DNA of 64,000 bases, taken from the NCBI GenBank assembly GCA_028023455.1, contig JAQFVV010006200.1:4937860-5001859 (forward strand), written 5' to 3'. This DNA comes from Epiperipatus broadwayi (lineage: Eukaryota > Onychophora > Udeonychophora > Euonychophora > Peripatidae). The notes below the pieces were generated by a model. The model saw only the letters and a program-made list of their open reading frames with translations. It searched no databases and was not told the origin of the DNA. Shown here in pieces: positions 48,729 to 60,704 of this stretch; position 1 is the stretch's first letter; every line of letters begins with the position of its first letter. The position numbers and the translations under genes are program-made.

Positions 48729-48743
48729 GATAAGTAATTAAAT

Positions 48744-49240
48744 GATATTGCAATAGCCATTCAAATAGATCATTTTATGTGTGCAATGATTAGAAACTTA
48801 TTATGTCAAATTGGCCCTATCCTCTACTTCCAGATCTTCCTATATATTTTGTATTTATAGGAGATTTCAATTTTCATAAGTCTTGGAGATTATGTAAATG
48901 AGGATCAAGAAGATTGTCCACTTGTCAAATGAGTAGAGTTCAATAACATACTTATTTTATGATTCTGAGCAAGGATGACATATTTATCCAGATAGGCAAA
49001 GAAGAAAATAACTCCTGATTTACATTTTGTTAAGCCAATATAATCACTCTTGGAGTCTGCATTTCTACAGCTGAAAGCTTTCCTGTTCTGAGATACAAAT
49101 AAGAAAAGTTAATTGGAGTCTATATTGTAGATACAAATTATTAATAAAATATCTCCAATTCTCTCTTAATATGATAGGTTTAACAAACTATTAATAACAA
49201 CTGTCAAAGAATATCATAAGCATTCTTTTCAAATTGGAAT
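48744..49240 (+). pseudogene. Inverted LINE endonuclease fragment
   Basis: The plus strand reads LPYPLLPDLPIYFVFIGDFN followed by FHKSW, matching the AP-endonuclease-like domain of LINEs (pattern: LPxPxxxxGDFNxHxxxW). After a frameshift come NEDQEDCPL, VEFNNILIL and KKITPDLHFVKP (family: WNNLxLL ... NPDLxFVS). Then comes a linker-like stretch with DRFNKLLITTVKEYHKH. It is opposite in orientation to the RT half at 46080-47982. Removing the inserted palindrome makes the two halves adjacent, as in a 5'-inverted LINE insertion. Multiple stops. Confidence 0.7.
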
Positions 49241-49328
49241 AAAACTAAAAATATTTTTATAGCCAATTTTTGTCTGTCAAAGATTTGGAAATTGCTGATA
49301 AACTTATAAAATCTCTGAATGATGCCAA

Positions 49329-49560
<232 letters not shown>

Positions 49561-50566
49561 GTGGAGAGTCACTATGGAGAAACAAATTTTACAAGATCTA
49601 GTAAGGCCTGAGTAGTTTTTACATTTTCATTAAAATGGATTAAAGATTACATTTATTTTTTTATAGATATACTTAATAACCTCCACACCATCAAACGTTA
49701 GAATTATTTTTAAAAAGTGTGAATAAGAATATTTTTAAAGACAAATGGCCCATAAGATGCATTTTGTCCAAGCCAATACTCATCACTGTTCTTTTTTGCA
49801 GTTTTTTTGTCTTTGCTCATCATGTAATTAATATTTGATTTAGATTTATTTGATATGAAATATGAGCAATTAATTTGCCTTTAAAAATGTAATACAATTT
49901 TTCATAAGTTGGATATGACTTGAAGAGTATTATGGAGTTAATTTTTTCCATAAATTAGTTACTTCAGCAAATTCTATAATGTAACTTTGAAAACATTTGT
50001 ATAATACTAGATATTGTATTACATCATTTACTCTTTTTTAATATAGTATGAGTATATTCAGTGATGACTTAATACTTTACTGGGTAATATTCTATTGAGA
50101 TTAATGAATGAGTTAAGAAAATCTCTCAAGCCATATTGTATACAACTTTGAACAAATTTTGGTTTGAGTGCAGCTAAACATTTTGTCATTTTGATTCAAA
50201 AATATATTTAATTTGAATGATAGCAGAAATACATTGTGTTATGTAAATGCTGATTTCTCCCCCCTGCCAAGCATTTTATCAAGGATCTTTAAAACATGTT
50301 TTTTATATGCATTTGTAATAAGTTTTTATACTTTATGTATTATATTATTTATTGTAGCAGTTTTTGTTCGTAATCTAACTCTGAATTTATTTTTATTAAA
50401 ATTATTATTATTTTATGAATATTTGCTATCTTTAATGCCAAGATTTTTTTGATTTTGTTGCTGCTTTCTAATTTAATTATTATAAAAACTTTATATGATT
50501 CAGAAATAATTTTATCCATATCTCAAATTATCTTTTAATCTTAAATTTTTTTATTTATATTCTTTA
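49561..50566. other. AT-rich stretch, nothing recognised
   Basis: The 79-codon frame at 50213 is Leu/Phe-rich by composition; no gene is supported. Confidence 0.45.

Positions 50567-50664
<98 letters not shown>
50567..50664. repeat. (ATT)n trinucleotide array (~98 bp)
   Basis: About 32 ATT units, uninterrupted. The poly-Asn minus-strand frame is an artefact. Confidence 0.97.
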
Positions 50665-51310
50665 CATTTTTGTTTAATATAGCAATTTTAGTAGATTTAT
50701 TAACTATTAATTTGTTTTGTGATTTTCTTTTATTTTTCACTTTCATAATGGGTCTACATAAACTTTTTATTTTAATTCTTCTCTTTATCTTTAAATTTAG
50801 GTATACAGTAATTTTATTAATATCTAGCTAAAATCTTTCATTTCTAAAGGACATTCAACTACTGTTGTTGTTATTATTATTATTCGTTTTAGTATGTTTA
50901 TCGTTAATATATTTAATATTTATAAATGAATTTTTTTGTGTTGAAAACTATTTTTTGGATTACAGTTGATTTGAATGGTGCGTAGATAGATTGATTTAGT
51001 GCATTGGTGTGTGGAGACACAAGATTTTAAAATCCCTGGATTGTAGCTTAACTTTGTCACTTTTACTTACTGAATGTCACATGATCTTTTGAGTTAGAAA
51101 CTACTGATCTTTTTTTATATTGCACATTATCCTAAAAATTATTAAGTTTATCGTTATTAGATTCTGTCTAATATTTAAAAATATATATTTCCTTTGTTGT
51201 CATATGATGTTTATGTTAAGAAAAAAAAAGTTCTCCCTTGTATGTACACTCGCGTCTGTAAAATATTTTATGTAATATAATTTTTTTTTTTTTAAAAAAA
51301 GATAAACAAT
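50665..51310. other. AT-rich stretch, nothing recognised
   Basis: No signal found. Confidence 0.45.
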
Positions 51311-51321
51311 ACTGTTAAGTA

Positions 51322-51430
51322 GTCAAGCGTTGTTAGCCGAGAGGTCATCGCACCCGCCTTGCAAGCAAGTAGTTGGTTGCAGACGGGTGTGGGTTCGCGT
51401 CCCGGCCGATGCTATGACATATGGAAAAAA
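51322..51430 (+). mobile_element. tRNA-derived SINE-like insertion, copy a
   Basis: Flanked by an exact direct repeat ACTGTTAAGTA (51311-51321 and 51431-51441). It carries a perfect pol III A-box TAGCCGAGAGG, an anticodon-loop-like CTTGCAA, a long variable region as in class II tRNAs, and a B-box-like GGTTCGCGTCC. It ends GATGCTATGACATATG plus a short A-run. The anticodon stem is poor and the element is retroposed, so it is a SINE-like tRNA relative and not a functional tRNA gene. It shares its start (GTCAAG) and tail with copies b and c. Confidence 0.85.
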
Positions 51431-51441
51431 ACTGTTAAGTA

Positions 51442-53824
51442 ACTTTTACAGCTAATGTAAGAAAGCTTTTAAAACTGCTCCGAAATGATGACGGGGGGGG
51501 GGAGTTATTAGTAGATAGCAAATAGAAATTAGGCTTGTTGTTTCTGTTGTGTTCAAAATAAATCATCTTCTTTAGAATAAAAAAATCAAACTTCGTTTAA
51601 ATGACAAAAAAGCTATTACTACCTTTGTTTTAAATTTAAAAAAAAAAAATCGAGTTTCATAATAAATAAAAAATTACAATGAATTATGATTAGGAATGTT
51701 CAACCAAAAATGTTTGGGTTTTATAATTATATGTATATTTAATAATAATTAACATTAATTATGCTAAAGTAATATATTTGTAAATCAAGCATATTTCAGA
51801 TTTATGAGTGTGCCACTTGTTACAAATTCTATTGTCTAAAATTTTTTTATATTATAATTATTTAGAAACTATCCATTCCTGTATACAACTTTATCCATCC
51901 GGTAAGCTATGGACTTAAAATACCTAAATCTCTAAACCACGTGATGATTTAAACTATATTTCTAAGTAGATGCCTCTCTTGTAATTCTTAAATTGATAGA
52001 TGGATATTTAAACCATTTAATATATAGCAGAGATAACCTAATAATAACATTATCTAGATAAATTTCAAAATTCTATCAAAGAAAAAACAGAACAATTAAC
52101 TAAAAATTTTGCTAATTTAACATAACTTATAAAACTTTATATACATAAAACTTAACAAATAAAGGAGTGAAAAGGAAAAAAAGATAGTTAATTTTAATTA
52201 ATTTTAAAACAATCATAATAATTTACATATATTTATAAAATAATTACATCAAATATATATCAATCTCCTTAGTAAATTACAAAATTATATTATCTATTTT
52301 ATGCTTTTCTTTTAAATTAGTTATCCTAAACTATAAAAACTAACAACTGTTCTCAAATCTTCTACTTTATACAGCTCATGTTAGATTTCTTAACTTTATT
52401 AGATTACAGTTTAAAGAATTACGAGATTTATAGATATTTAAATAAAATATATGATGGAGGATCTCATGTAAAACGTTTAGTAATTTTAATTTATTAAATA
52501 TTAGTTTTTAGCCAGCTGCTGCGGGAAAATATTCATAAAGAATGTTTCTATTTATGTGACATAATAGTAGAATTAGTCTCTTGAAAGTGAAAATCTTAGA
52601 TTGTTTACCTTGAATCTAGAGTTTCTATAATTCATCCATAAATACATTTATTTTCAATTTTTTTTTTTTTTTGAAGGTATCAAAGAATTTATACGTTTAA
52701 AGACTCACTGTATTTTTGTGATTAACTTTTTTGTCCAAATGACAAAAATATCAAATTGTATTGTTTTCTGAGTAACTAAGTTTTCTTTACTGAGAGAAAT
52801 AAAAAAAAACTATAGGCATTCTTCAATACATGTTTCTTTTCTTTTTTAACAAAAAAGATAACTTAGAAGATAATCCCCCCCCCCAAAAAAAAAAAATTGC
52901 ATGACATTTAGAAATGTTAATCTGAATTATATTTTGTTGTTTGGTTCATTGTGATTTAATAGAATAAAAACTGAAAAAACACATTTGAATTTCTAATATC
53001 ACCATATGAAATTAAAAATAGAACAATTTTGTGCTGAATGATCAGATTATGTAACACTATAGACAATGGCCTGACCATAAGGGTTATGTCTACTTCTAAA
53101 ATAATAATAAGCATAAATAATAATTTAAAATATTTGTACCAAATATTATATAAAAGCATTCTCTACATAATTACAAGTATCTAAAAAAAATTAATAATTT
53201 ATAATACTGATCTGTCTTAAGGATCAGCAGAATTTTATACAGAAACATAAATTTAAGTATGTAAGCAATATTTTAATGCTGGTATAAAGACTTTAGTTAT
53301 ATATACACAGTAAAGTTGCATTATATGTTGTGACAATACATACATCTTCAATTATATACAGTCCAAAAAATGTAAACAAACAAAAAACTAAAATATTAAA
53401 ATTAGTAAATTTAATAAATTTTATCGTACAAAAATATCCATTTTTGTTCAAAAGCATCTTTACTGAATTCTAATTTTCAAATTTTACAATTTTTATTAAT
53501 ATTGTTTCTCTAATTAAAAGCAAATACATTTCATTCTTTATCCCCAAATGGTTTTCAAGTATATAATTAGAAGCTTTACATAAAATATATTTTTTTAATT
53601 GATAAAACAAATATTTTGATTTAGACAGAAAAAAGCAGACACTATTCCTGTATTGATCAGAAAACTAAAAATTTATATCTAGAGTTTAGTCAAGATTTAA
53701 AATGTGTATAACTGCAAGTAAAAGTGTTTAGATTCCAAAGATTGGAGAAACTGTCTTTAAATAATGAGACTGTTATTATGATTTTGTGAGAAGAAAAGTC
53801 ATTAAAAACCAAAAATATTGTCCA
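51442..53824. other. AT-rich stretch, nothing recognised
   Basis: Contains a G-run near 51494 and a C-run near 52876. The 67-codon minus frame near 52956 is compositional. No gene or element is recognised. Confidence 0.45.
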
Positions 53825-53849
53825 GAGAATGATTAATTGCAATGAAACT

Positions 53850-54045
53850 GAGGCCTTCAATCTTATGAAATTTTCCTTTGATATTAAAGATAAATGGTTT
53901 ATGAAATGATTTATGGATTTAAATTCTATTTCATATCCATAGGTGTGGGATGTTTAATTGATTTTCACTTGAAAAGATCTATTTGTGTAATAGATAAAAC
54001 TATGATCACAAAAATTTAGCATTTTGCTAGTTTTTAATGTTATGA
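53850..54045 (+). repeat. Single-arm relative of the 2.3-kb inverted repeat
   Basis: Matches the right arm at about 2540-2750 with substantial divergence. Shared blocks are GAGGCC(A/T)TCAATCT, TTTGATRTTAAAG, TTTTCACTTGAAAAG-TCTATTTGT and TTTTGGCTAGT-like TTTTGCTAGTTTT. The inverted partner arm is absent here. Confidence 0.6.
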
Positions 54046-54574
54046 GTTTGTTTTATTTTTGATGTATATACACACACCCATGACAAGTGAGTAGAAAAAT
54101 GAAAGCATGAAAGCTTGCTAGCTGATCAAATGTAAATTGAAAATAGTTTTATAAAATTTCTTACATTTTTTTGAAATTTTCTTTTATTTTGCAATAAACA
54201 TCAAAATAATAATAGAGACCATTAAATTTAATAACACATAAAAAGCACAATAATCATTAAATATATACATACATATAAAAAAACTTTCCAACAACTTTAT
54301 TAATTTCAATATAACCTTTTAAAATGACCTTGGTACTTCTCTGCAGTTAGTTTATTTTTCTTTGTTTCTGGATTATTTCGTTTTTTTCTTTTTTAGTTTC
54401 ATTTAACCATCAAGCAGCTATTTGATTTATATGATCAAATCAATCAAGTCATTTATCTGCATCTCTACCATAGATAAATGCATATTTTCATCTTCATAAC
54501 TTTGTCTTTTAGGTTTATTTAAAAATTCTGGCTGATTTTTTTTATAAGCTTTTTTTTTTTTAGTTTAGAATGCT
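54046..54574. other. AT-rich stretch, nothing recognised
   Basis: No signal found. Confidence 0.45.
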
Positions 54575-54985
54575 GTAGCTTGATTTTCCTAAAGGTTTGT
54601 GTTAATAGTATTCTAGTTGTATTTTTATATTGTACTATTTCCATCATCTAATATACCTATTGAATGTTTTTAAAAAAAATTAACTTTATTTAAATATTCC
54701 AAATACATTCAACTATTAGTAATAGCACATCAACTAGGTTAGTATATGCACAAAACGTTTTGAGATGTATTATTCTTCCCTCTTCTTCAGGTGTTGCTGG
54801 CCTGACCAATGACAGTGCTCTAGCATGGGATTCGAACCTGGACCCTTAGATGTGCTATAACTAGCAGTTGAATGTATTTGGAATATTTAAATAAAGTTAA
54901 ATTTTTCTAAAGACATTCAATACGTATATTAGATGATGGAAATAATCCAATATAAAAATACAACTGTAGCTTGGTTGTTTATTTT
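54575..54985. repeat. Inverted repeat enclosing a tRNA-like B-box
   Basis: The arms about 54610-54735 and 54845-54975 pair well, for example ACTTTATTTAAATATTCCAA with its complement and CCATCATCTAATATAC with GTATATTAGATGATGG. The ~110-bp loop is less AT-rich and on the minus strand contains a perfect B-box GGTTCGAATCC (54828-54838). After it comes CACCTGAAGAAGAGGG ... AAAACGTTTTG. The loop may be a SINE remnant carried in a fold-back element. Confidence 0.7.
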
Positions 54986-55098
54986 TTATATTTTCTTCTC
55001 ATGCATCTACTTTACTTTTTCAGCACATTTGAGATGATACTTTTATAAAACATTCTTTTTTTGGATATTCTTTTTTATTTTGCTCCATAAAAAGCAAT

Positions 55099-58000
55099 CA
55101 TCATCAATAGTAGTCTGTCCAATAGACAGGTCCAGAGAGTAGTCACTACATCAGTTCATCCATTCTTCCATTCCATTCTCTTCCTTGCCCACTTCCTCAA
55201 TTCCACATAACCCCTTCCATCTCGTATATCATCCAATAATGTCAATCTCTTCCGTCCTATCTTTTTATTTCCACTCACCATACCTTCCAAAACATCTTTC
55301 ATTAAACTATAATCTTTTCTTAGTATATGTCCAATCCAGTTTCTCTTTCTCTCTTTGATACTTTCAATCAATCTTCTTTCCTCATTAACTCTTTTCAAAA
55401 CTTCTTCATTTGTTATTTTATTCACCCAACTGATTTTTTCCATTTTTCTCCATATCCACATCTCAAAAGCTTCCAGTCGTTTTTTAATTCTATTACTCAA
55501 TGTCCATGTCTCACAACCATACATTAATACACTCCACACATAACATTTAATTAATCTTTTCCTTAATTCTCTTTCCATAGGTCCACAGAATATCTTCTTT
55601 CTTTTTACAAATGTCACCTTTGCCAATGCTATTCTTCTTTTAACTTCATCTTCACTTCTTCCATCCTCACTCAACCAACAACCCAAATATCTAAATCCCT
55701 TCACCTGCTGCACCATGTCATCATGGATTCCAATTTGCAGTCTTTTTGCATCTCTCCCTATCCATAAACACTTAGTCTTTTCAATATTAATCTTCATTCC
55801 ATATGCCATACATCCCTCTTCCAATTTATTCAACATATTCTGAAGATCCTTTTCTTCCTCAGCAATAAGAGCCATATCATCTGCAAATCTTATACACTTT
55901 ATTACTCTCCCTCCAACATTTGCTCCTCCACAGTCCAAATAATTATTTATCATATCTTCTAAATAAATATTAAACAAAACAGGTGACATACTACATCCTT
56001 GCCTAACTCCACTTTCTATATTCACTTCATCCGTCTCATTACATCCAAATCTAACTCTTATTCTTTGCCCATTATACATATTCCATATCAATCGTCTTTC
56101 TTTCCAGAATACTCCTTTATCTCTTCAGATAGACATCAGTTTATTCCAGCTTACTCTATCAAATGCCTTTTCTAAATCTACAAAACATATACCAATTCCT
56201 TTATCTCTTTCCATATATCTTTCTGCAATTGTCCTAACAATACCAATAGCATCTCTCGTGCTTTTCCCTTTCCGAAAACCAAACTGTTCTTCAGCAATAT
56301 AATAGTCAACCTTCCCATAAATCCTTTGAGTTAAAATCCTCAATAACACCTTAGAAACATGAGACAATACACTTATTGTCCTATACTCTTCACATTTAAC
56401 AGCTTTCTTCTTTTTAGCAATTGGAATCACTATAGTTCTTAAAAAATCTTCAGGCCAAACTCCACTATTATATATCAAATTGCAAAGTCCAACTATTTCC
56501 TTCATAGTAAATTCTCCCATTTCTCTCAAAAATTCTATAGGTACTGCATCAAATCCAATAGCCTTACCATTCTTCATTTGTGCGATTGCCTTTCTTACTT
56601 CATCTGGCAGTATGTCCATACCTCTATCATCCATTGCAACATCTTCTTCATTTTCAAGTTCATAACTAATTAAATTATTTCCTCTACTAAACAGATACCG
56701 AATATATTCTTCCCATCTTTTTAATATATCATTACTATCGGTTAACCTTCTTCCATTCTTATCCGCAATCTCACTTGCTACCCATGTCTTTTTCTCCCAA
56801 GAAATACTTTGTATTCTATCAAATGCTAGATCATATCTTTTCATCTGTTGAAACCTTTCTATCTCTTTACATTCTTGCTCCAACCACTTTTCTTTTGCTA
56901 AATCTGTTTCTCTTCTTAATTCATTATTAAATTTCCTATATTCCTTTTGCCCTTCTTCAGTATTTATATTCTTCCACCTTCTCCGCACTTCCATCTTTTC
57001 CAACATACCTTCAGTTATCCAAGGTCTTTTAGCTTTTCTCGCACGAATAATACCTATTTCATTTTTTGCTATTTTCAAGAATCCCTCTTTAATTCTATTC
57101 CAACACTCATCAGAGCCATTAATATAGTTCCCATCCTGAACAATTCTTTTAAATTCACCCTCACATATTAAACCAAATTTTCCTTTTTCCATTTGTCTCA
57201 ATTTATCCAAGTCCCATCTTGTGTATCTTTTCCCTCTTTTAATTCTTTTTAAACTTAACTTTAATTTAGCCATCACCAAATTATGATCCGAATCTATATC
57301 AGCACCTGGCAAAGCATGTGAACCCTTAACAGCATTCTTATATCTATTCTGAATCAGTATATAATCAATTTGATAACGTTCTTTGTTACCTGGAGCTTTC
57401 CATGTATACAATCTTCTAATATGATTTTTAAAGCAAGTATTTGAAATGACAAACCCATTCTCTTTACAAAATTGTACAAGTTGACTACCCCTTTCATTTC
57501 TTTTCCCAATACCATAATTTCCAACAATTTTCTCTTCCCTACCTTTCCCCACAACAGCATTCCAATCCCCCAATAGCAATATACATGCATTTTTTCCTTC
57601 ACATTGAATGCTTTCTTCTATCTTCTCATACATTTCATCAATTTCACTATCATCATGAGTACTAGTTGGCATATAAACTTGTACAATTACCAAATCCCTA
57701 GGACTTGCATTTATTCTCATCACCATCAGTCTATCATTAATACCATCAACCTTTGCCACACTATTCCATATTTTCTTCCTCACAGCAATGCCAACTCCAT
57801 TAATTGATCTATCACCACCTGAATAAAACAACTTTACATCTCCACTACTTACTTCTCCACATCCCTCTCTTCCTCACTTCACTTAATCCCATTACATCAA
57901 TATTATTCAAATTCAACTCTCTTTTCAAATTCTCCAATTTCCCACTTTTCCTCAAAGATCTAACATTCCACGTTCCAATTCTCAGTGTATCCCCTCTCAA

Positions 58001-58574
58001 TGAATTATATTTATGAGGATTTCGCAGGTTGACGACCTGAGTAGCCTCATGTCCACTCCTGCCGGGCAAGACACCAAAGTTATTCTTAACTAAGGTCTCA
58101 ACACCAAACGTAATGATTTCTGTAGACATACTCATAATAAAACAAGGGAATTATAAGACAAAGTGGTTTCCCGTTGCCTTCTTTGCCCAGCAATAACCTC
58201 TATAATAGGCTTAGTGCACTAGTCAAATCCCATAAAATGAAAATCCAACTACCGCTTCCTCCTCATCGTTGTCACCTCTAGTGATCTTCCGCTGACTTGG
58301 AAGAAATGCCGTTGCTGACCCAGCACCCAGCGGGGTGTTGACTTATTTAATGGCGGTCAACACTCGCCATTATACATCCACCGTCATAGGAATTGTGGCA
58401 CTTTATAGAAGTAGACACGCCACTGTCTCCTTCACCACTTCCTGATAGTGAATGTTGTCCCATTGTCAGCGACTGCTTATTTACAGTACTCTGCTTATTC
58501 GCAGCTAACCTTCATATCTGAAGGCCATGCCCCTATCCGCAACCTGGGGACGCTCTGGGTGGCATGGGACCCAT
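55099..58574 (-). mobile_element. RTE-like non-LTR retrotransposon, nearly full length
   Basis: One minus-strand element. A ~440-bp 5' leader (58136-58574) is clearly less AT-rich than the surroundings and includes GCAACGGGAAACCACTTTG. The coding region is 58135-55156, followed by a ~57-bp trailer ending in short TGATGATGAT repeats, as RTE elements do. GCAAT flanks both ends (55094-55098 and 58575-58579) and may be a very short target duplication. Completeness and low damage make it the youngest autonomous-type element in the window. Confidence 0.8.
55156..58135 (-). pseudogene. RTE-like endonuclease/reverse transcriptase, lightly damaged
   Basis: Encodes the mobilisation enzyme: an AP-like endonuclease nicks DNA and the RT copies the RNA at the nick. 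Segment 1 (58135-57845) has LRIGTWNVRSL and GLSEVR. A one-base frameshift near 57845-57850 leads into segment 2 (57831-56125), with GDWNAVVGK (residues 88-96), YQIDYILI and DSDHNLV (endonuclease D/N/H motifs), and then the RT blocks VPIEFLREMG, YRTISVLSHV and VDLEKAFDRV. A single TGA at 56125-56127 separates it from segment 3 in the same frame (to 55156). That segment has GVRQGCSMSPVLFNIYLEDM, catalytic FADD in CIRFADDMALIAE, and a C-terminal GCETWTL ... RKRNWIGHILR block typical of RTE/BovB-like elements. Both lesions would abolish full-length product. The opposite-strand frames are shadows. Confidence 0.88.
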
Positions 58575-58900
58575 GCAATATCTTTCTTTTTTTTTTAAAC
58601 TTTAAATGTGATACTTCCAATTTTTAAGGCACATCTTTGTAAGACTTAACAAATAATGTTATATTTTTTAATAGTAATACACTTTATAAATATATAAAAG
58701 TAGTTGAAAAGTAAATGAAACGGGATAGCTCAAGTTTGACTATGATTGGATATTATACCTTTAGTGATTTAAAAGCATAGCTAATCTAATACTTTACTTT
58801 TTGCTTTTTGTAATGTAGTAAAATGTCCGTTATAGACACCCCACCTTTTTAATCATCGATGTTTGTTTTTCCAATACCTTTTTAAGGATAGTTTCAAAAA
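58575..58900. other. AT-rich stretch, nothing recognised
   Basis: Short spacer between the LINE and the next SINE. No signal. Confidence 0.5.
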
Positions 58901-58911
58901 TAGTGCAGCTA

Positions 58912-59011
58912 GGTCAAGTGTTAGTGGCCTAGCGGTTAGCATTGCTGCCTTCTAAGCAGCTGGTCCGGGTTCGCTTCCCGGTCAACGCATTTGACATATA
59001 TAAAAATAAAT
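58912..59011 (+). mobile_element. tRNA-derived SINE-like insertion, copy b (tRNA-Arg-like)
   Basis: Flanked by TAGTGCAGCTA (58901-58911) and TACTGCAGCTA (59015-59025), one mismatch. The body folds almost completely as a tRNA: acceptor GTGTTAG with TCAACGC (one mismatch plus wobble), A-box TGGCCTAGCGG, and anticodon arm GCTGC-CTTCTAA-GCAGC with anticodon TCT (Arg). The T-arm is CCGGG-TTCGCTT-CCCGG. The tail is TTTGACATATATAAAAATAA. The intact fold could mean recent origin from a tRNA-Arg(UCU)-like gene. The duplication and tail argue for retroposition rather than a conventional tRNA locus. Confidence 0.8.
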
Positions 59012-59203
59012 AAATACTGCAGCTATTTTTTATTATTGTGTTTCTTTTTTTTTCTGGTGATGGGTAGGGGGTGTAGTTAATTATTAATTTGAGACCCTTC
59101 TAAAATGAGAGCTTCTACAAATAGCTAGCTATTTCTGAGAAAAATTTTCTAAATATTTTAGCGCATTATTCAGCAGGTTAGTCTCTTTTTGAATAAACTG
59201 CTC

Positions 59204-59365
59204 ATCTGCAATCTTCTTTACTATTGTTTAATGACAATCTATTCTCTACTGGGCCAATTGTTCACTGTCAAGATATTCTTTCAGTTAAGACAATTGTTCA
59301 CCAGTAAGCTATTTTACTACTGAAGCAATCTTTTACTAGAATGCTACTATATTATTAAGCAAACC
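59204..59365. repeat. Degenerate minisatellite, ~18-22 bp subunits
   Basis: CAATTGTTCAC, CAATCTTTTACTAG and TTTACTACTGAAG-like units alternate about eight times (for example 59219, 59238, 59260, 59299 and 59325). High divergence suggests an old array. Confidence 0.5.
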
Positions 59366-60704
59366 GATAAGATAGTTTAATCTTCCAAATGTTCTCGGAT
59401 GAAAATAAGATTGTTTATAAAACGAACATAAACAAAATGATTGCTTGATGGCTTTAATTACAATGTCAGTTGTCTTTTTTATGATTATTGGTTTGTATGT
59501 ATAGTATTGAATATATACACACATATTCACTCCCTTTGTTTGATTATATATACACATATATTTTCTCTCTTTGTTATGATTATATATACAATCTCACTTT
59601 GTTTAATTATGCCAAAAATAGAAGCCAAAATATTGGCTGTATTCAAACTATAATTTTCTTATTTATATATTTAAGGGAGTGGTGGGAAGGGGGGTGGATA
59701 CTATTTTTTATTACTTTATCATAATATTTTTTATAAATATTCAATCTATTAACAAAAATTATAATGACTTTTATTATAGGATTATTCCCTAGTTGCTTAA
59801 ATTAGATAAATCGTTTTTTGAAACTACAATTGTTGTATAAAATATTTACATAATATTAGCTATTCAGTGTTATAAAACATTATATAATTACTATTATATT
59901 TGTGAAAAAGATTAAACTCTGTGTTTTATGGATATTTTTACCTCACTAAGATGTGCTGCAAAAGATGGAAAAATTAACCCTTAATAAACTGTAGTGTTTC
60001 TAAACTTTAAGTAAACAGCAAATTTAGCATAACTTTAATGGCTGTTATTAATATAAAAACCTGCATCCAAAATCGAGTTTGGATTTAAAAAATGTTAAAA
60101 GAAAACAAATATTTACTCAAATACCTAATTATTAAGTGTAAAGACTCATAATTTAAACGTAATGTAATTTACAAATAAATATTTCTTAAAAAATTGATTT
60201 ATTAAAAACTAAACTAAATAAATTTAAATCAATTATTTATATTTACTTAATTATGAAAATTTCTGGATTGGCAATTGATAAAAATTTGAAAACTGGACTG
60301 TAATAAAATTGAACCATTTTTTGTGTATCTAAAATGATAGTAAAAAAAAAAAAGCATATTTAAAAAAATTAATTAACTTTATTAGTGAATACATACATTT
60401 AATTTTTTTTTTTTTTAAAAAAAATCATTTAAATCCATTGTCTAATTACATTTACTGTACTTGAAGATTTGCATTACTAAATAATTCAAAATTCAAAATA
60501 AAGTTTGTGCTTCTTTGTACGAGAAAACCTAAAAATGCTTCATAAAAATTATTTTTCTGTTTACATTTTGAAGATAATCATTTAGCATAAAACTTTAAAC
60601 ATTTGGCTTTATATTTAATATAGTATTGAAAATAATAAATGATGAATAAACTAGCATAACTTTTTAACAATTACTTTTTAAGAATTTAGGTTTTTTATAA
60701 ATTT
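59366..60704. other. AT-rich stretch, nothing recognised
   Basis: Contains AT-dinucleotide-rich runs (59510-59590). The 70- to 78-codon frames are compositional. Confidence 0.45.

Noticed and set aside
51322-51430. Functional tRNA-Ala (TGC) gene
   Set aside because: The anticodon stem is poorly paired, a long variable region is present, and an exact flanking duplication with an A-rich end marks it as a retroposed copy.
55327-58016. Plus-strand frames of 61-74 codons
   Set aside because: They are antisense shadows of the RTE-like coding region.
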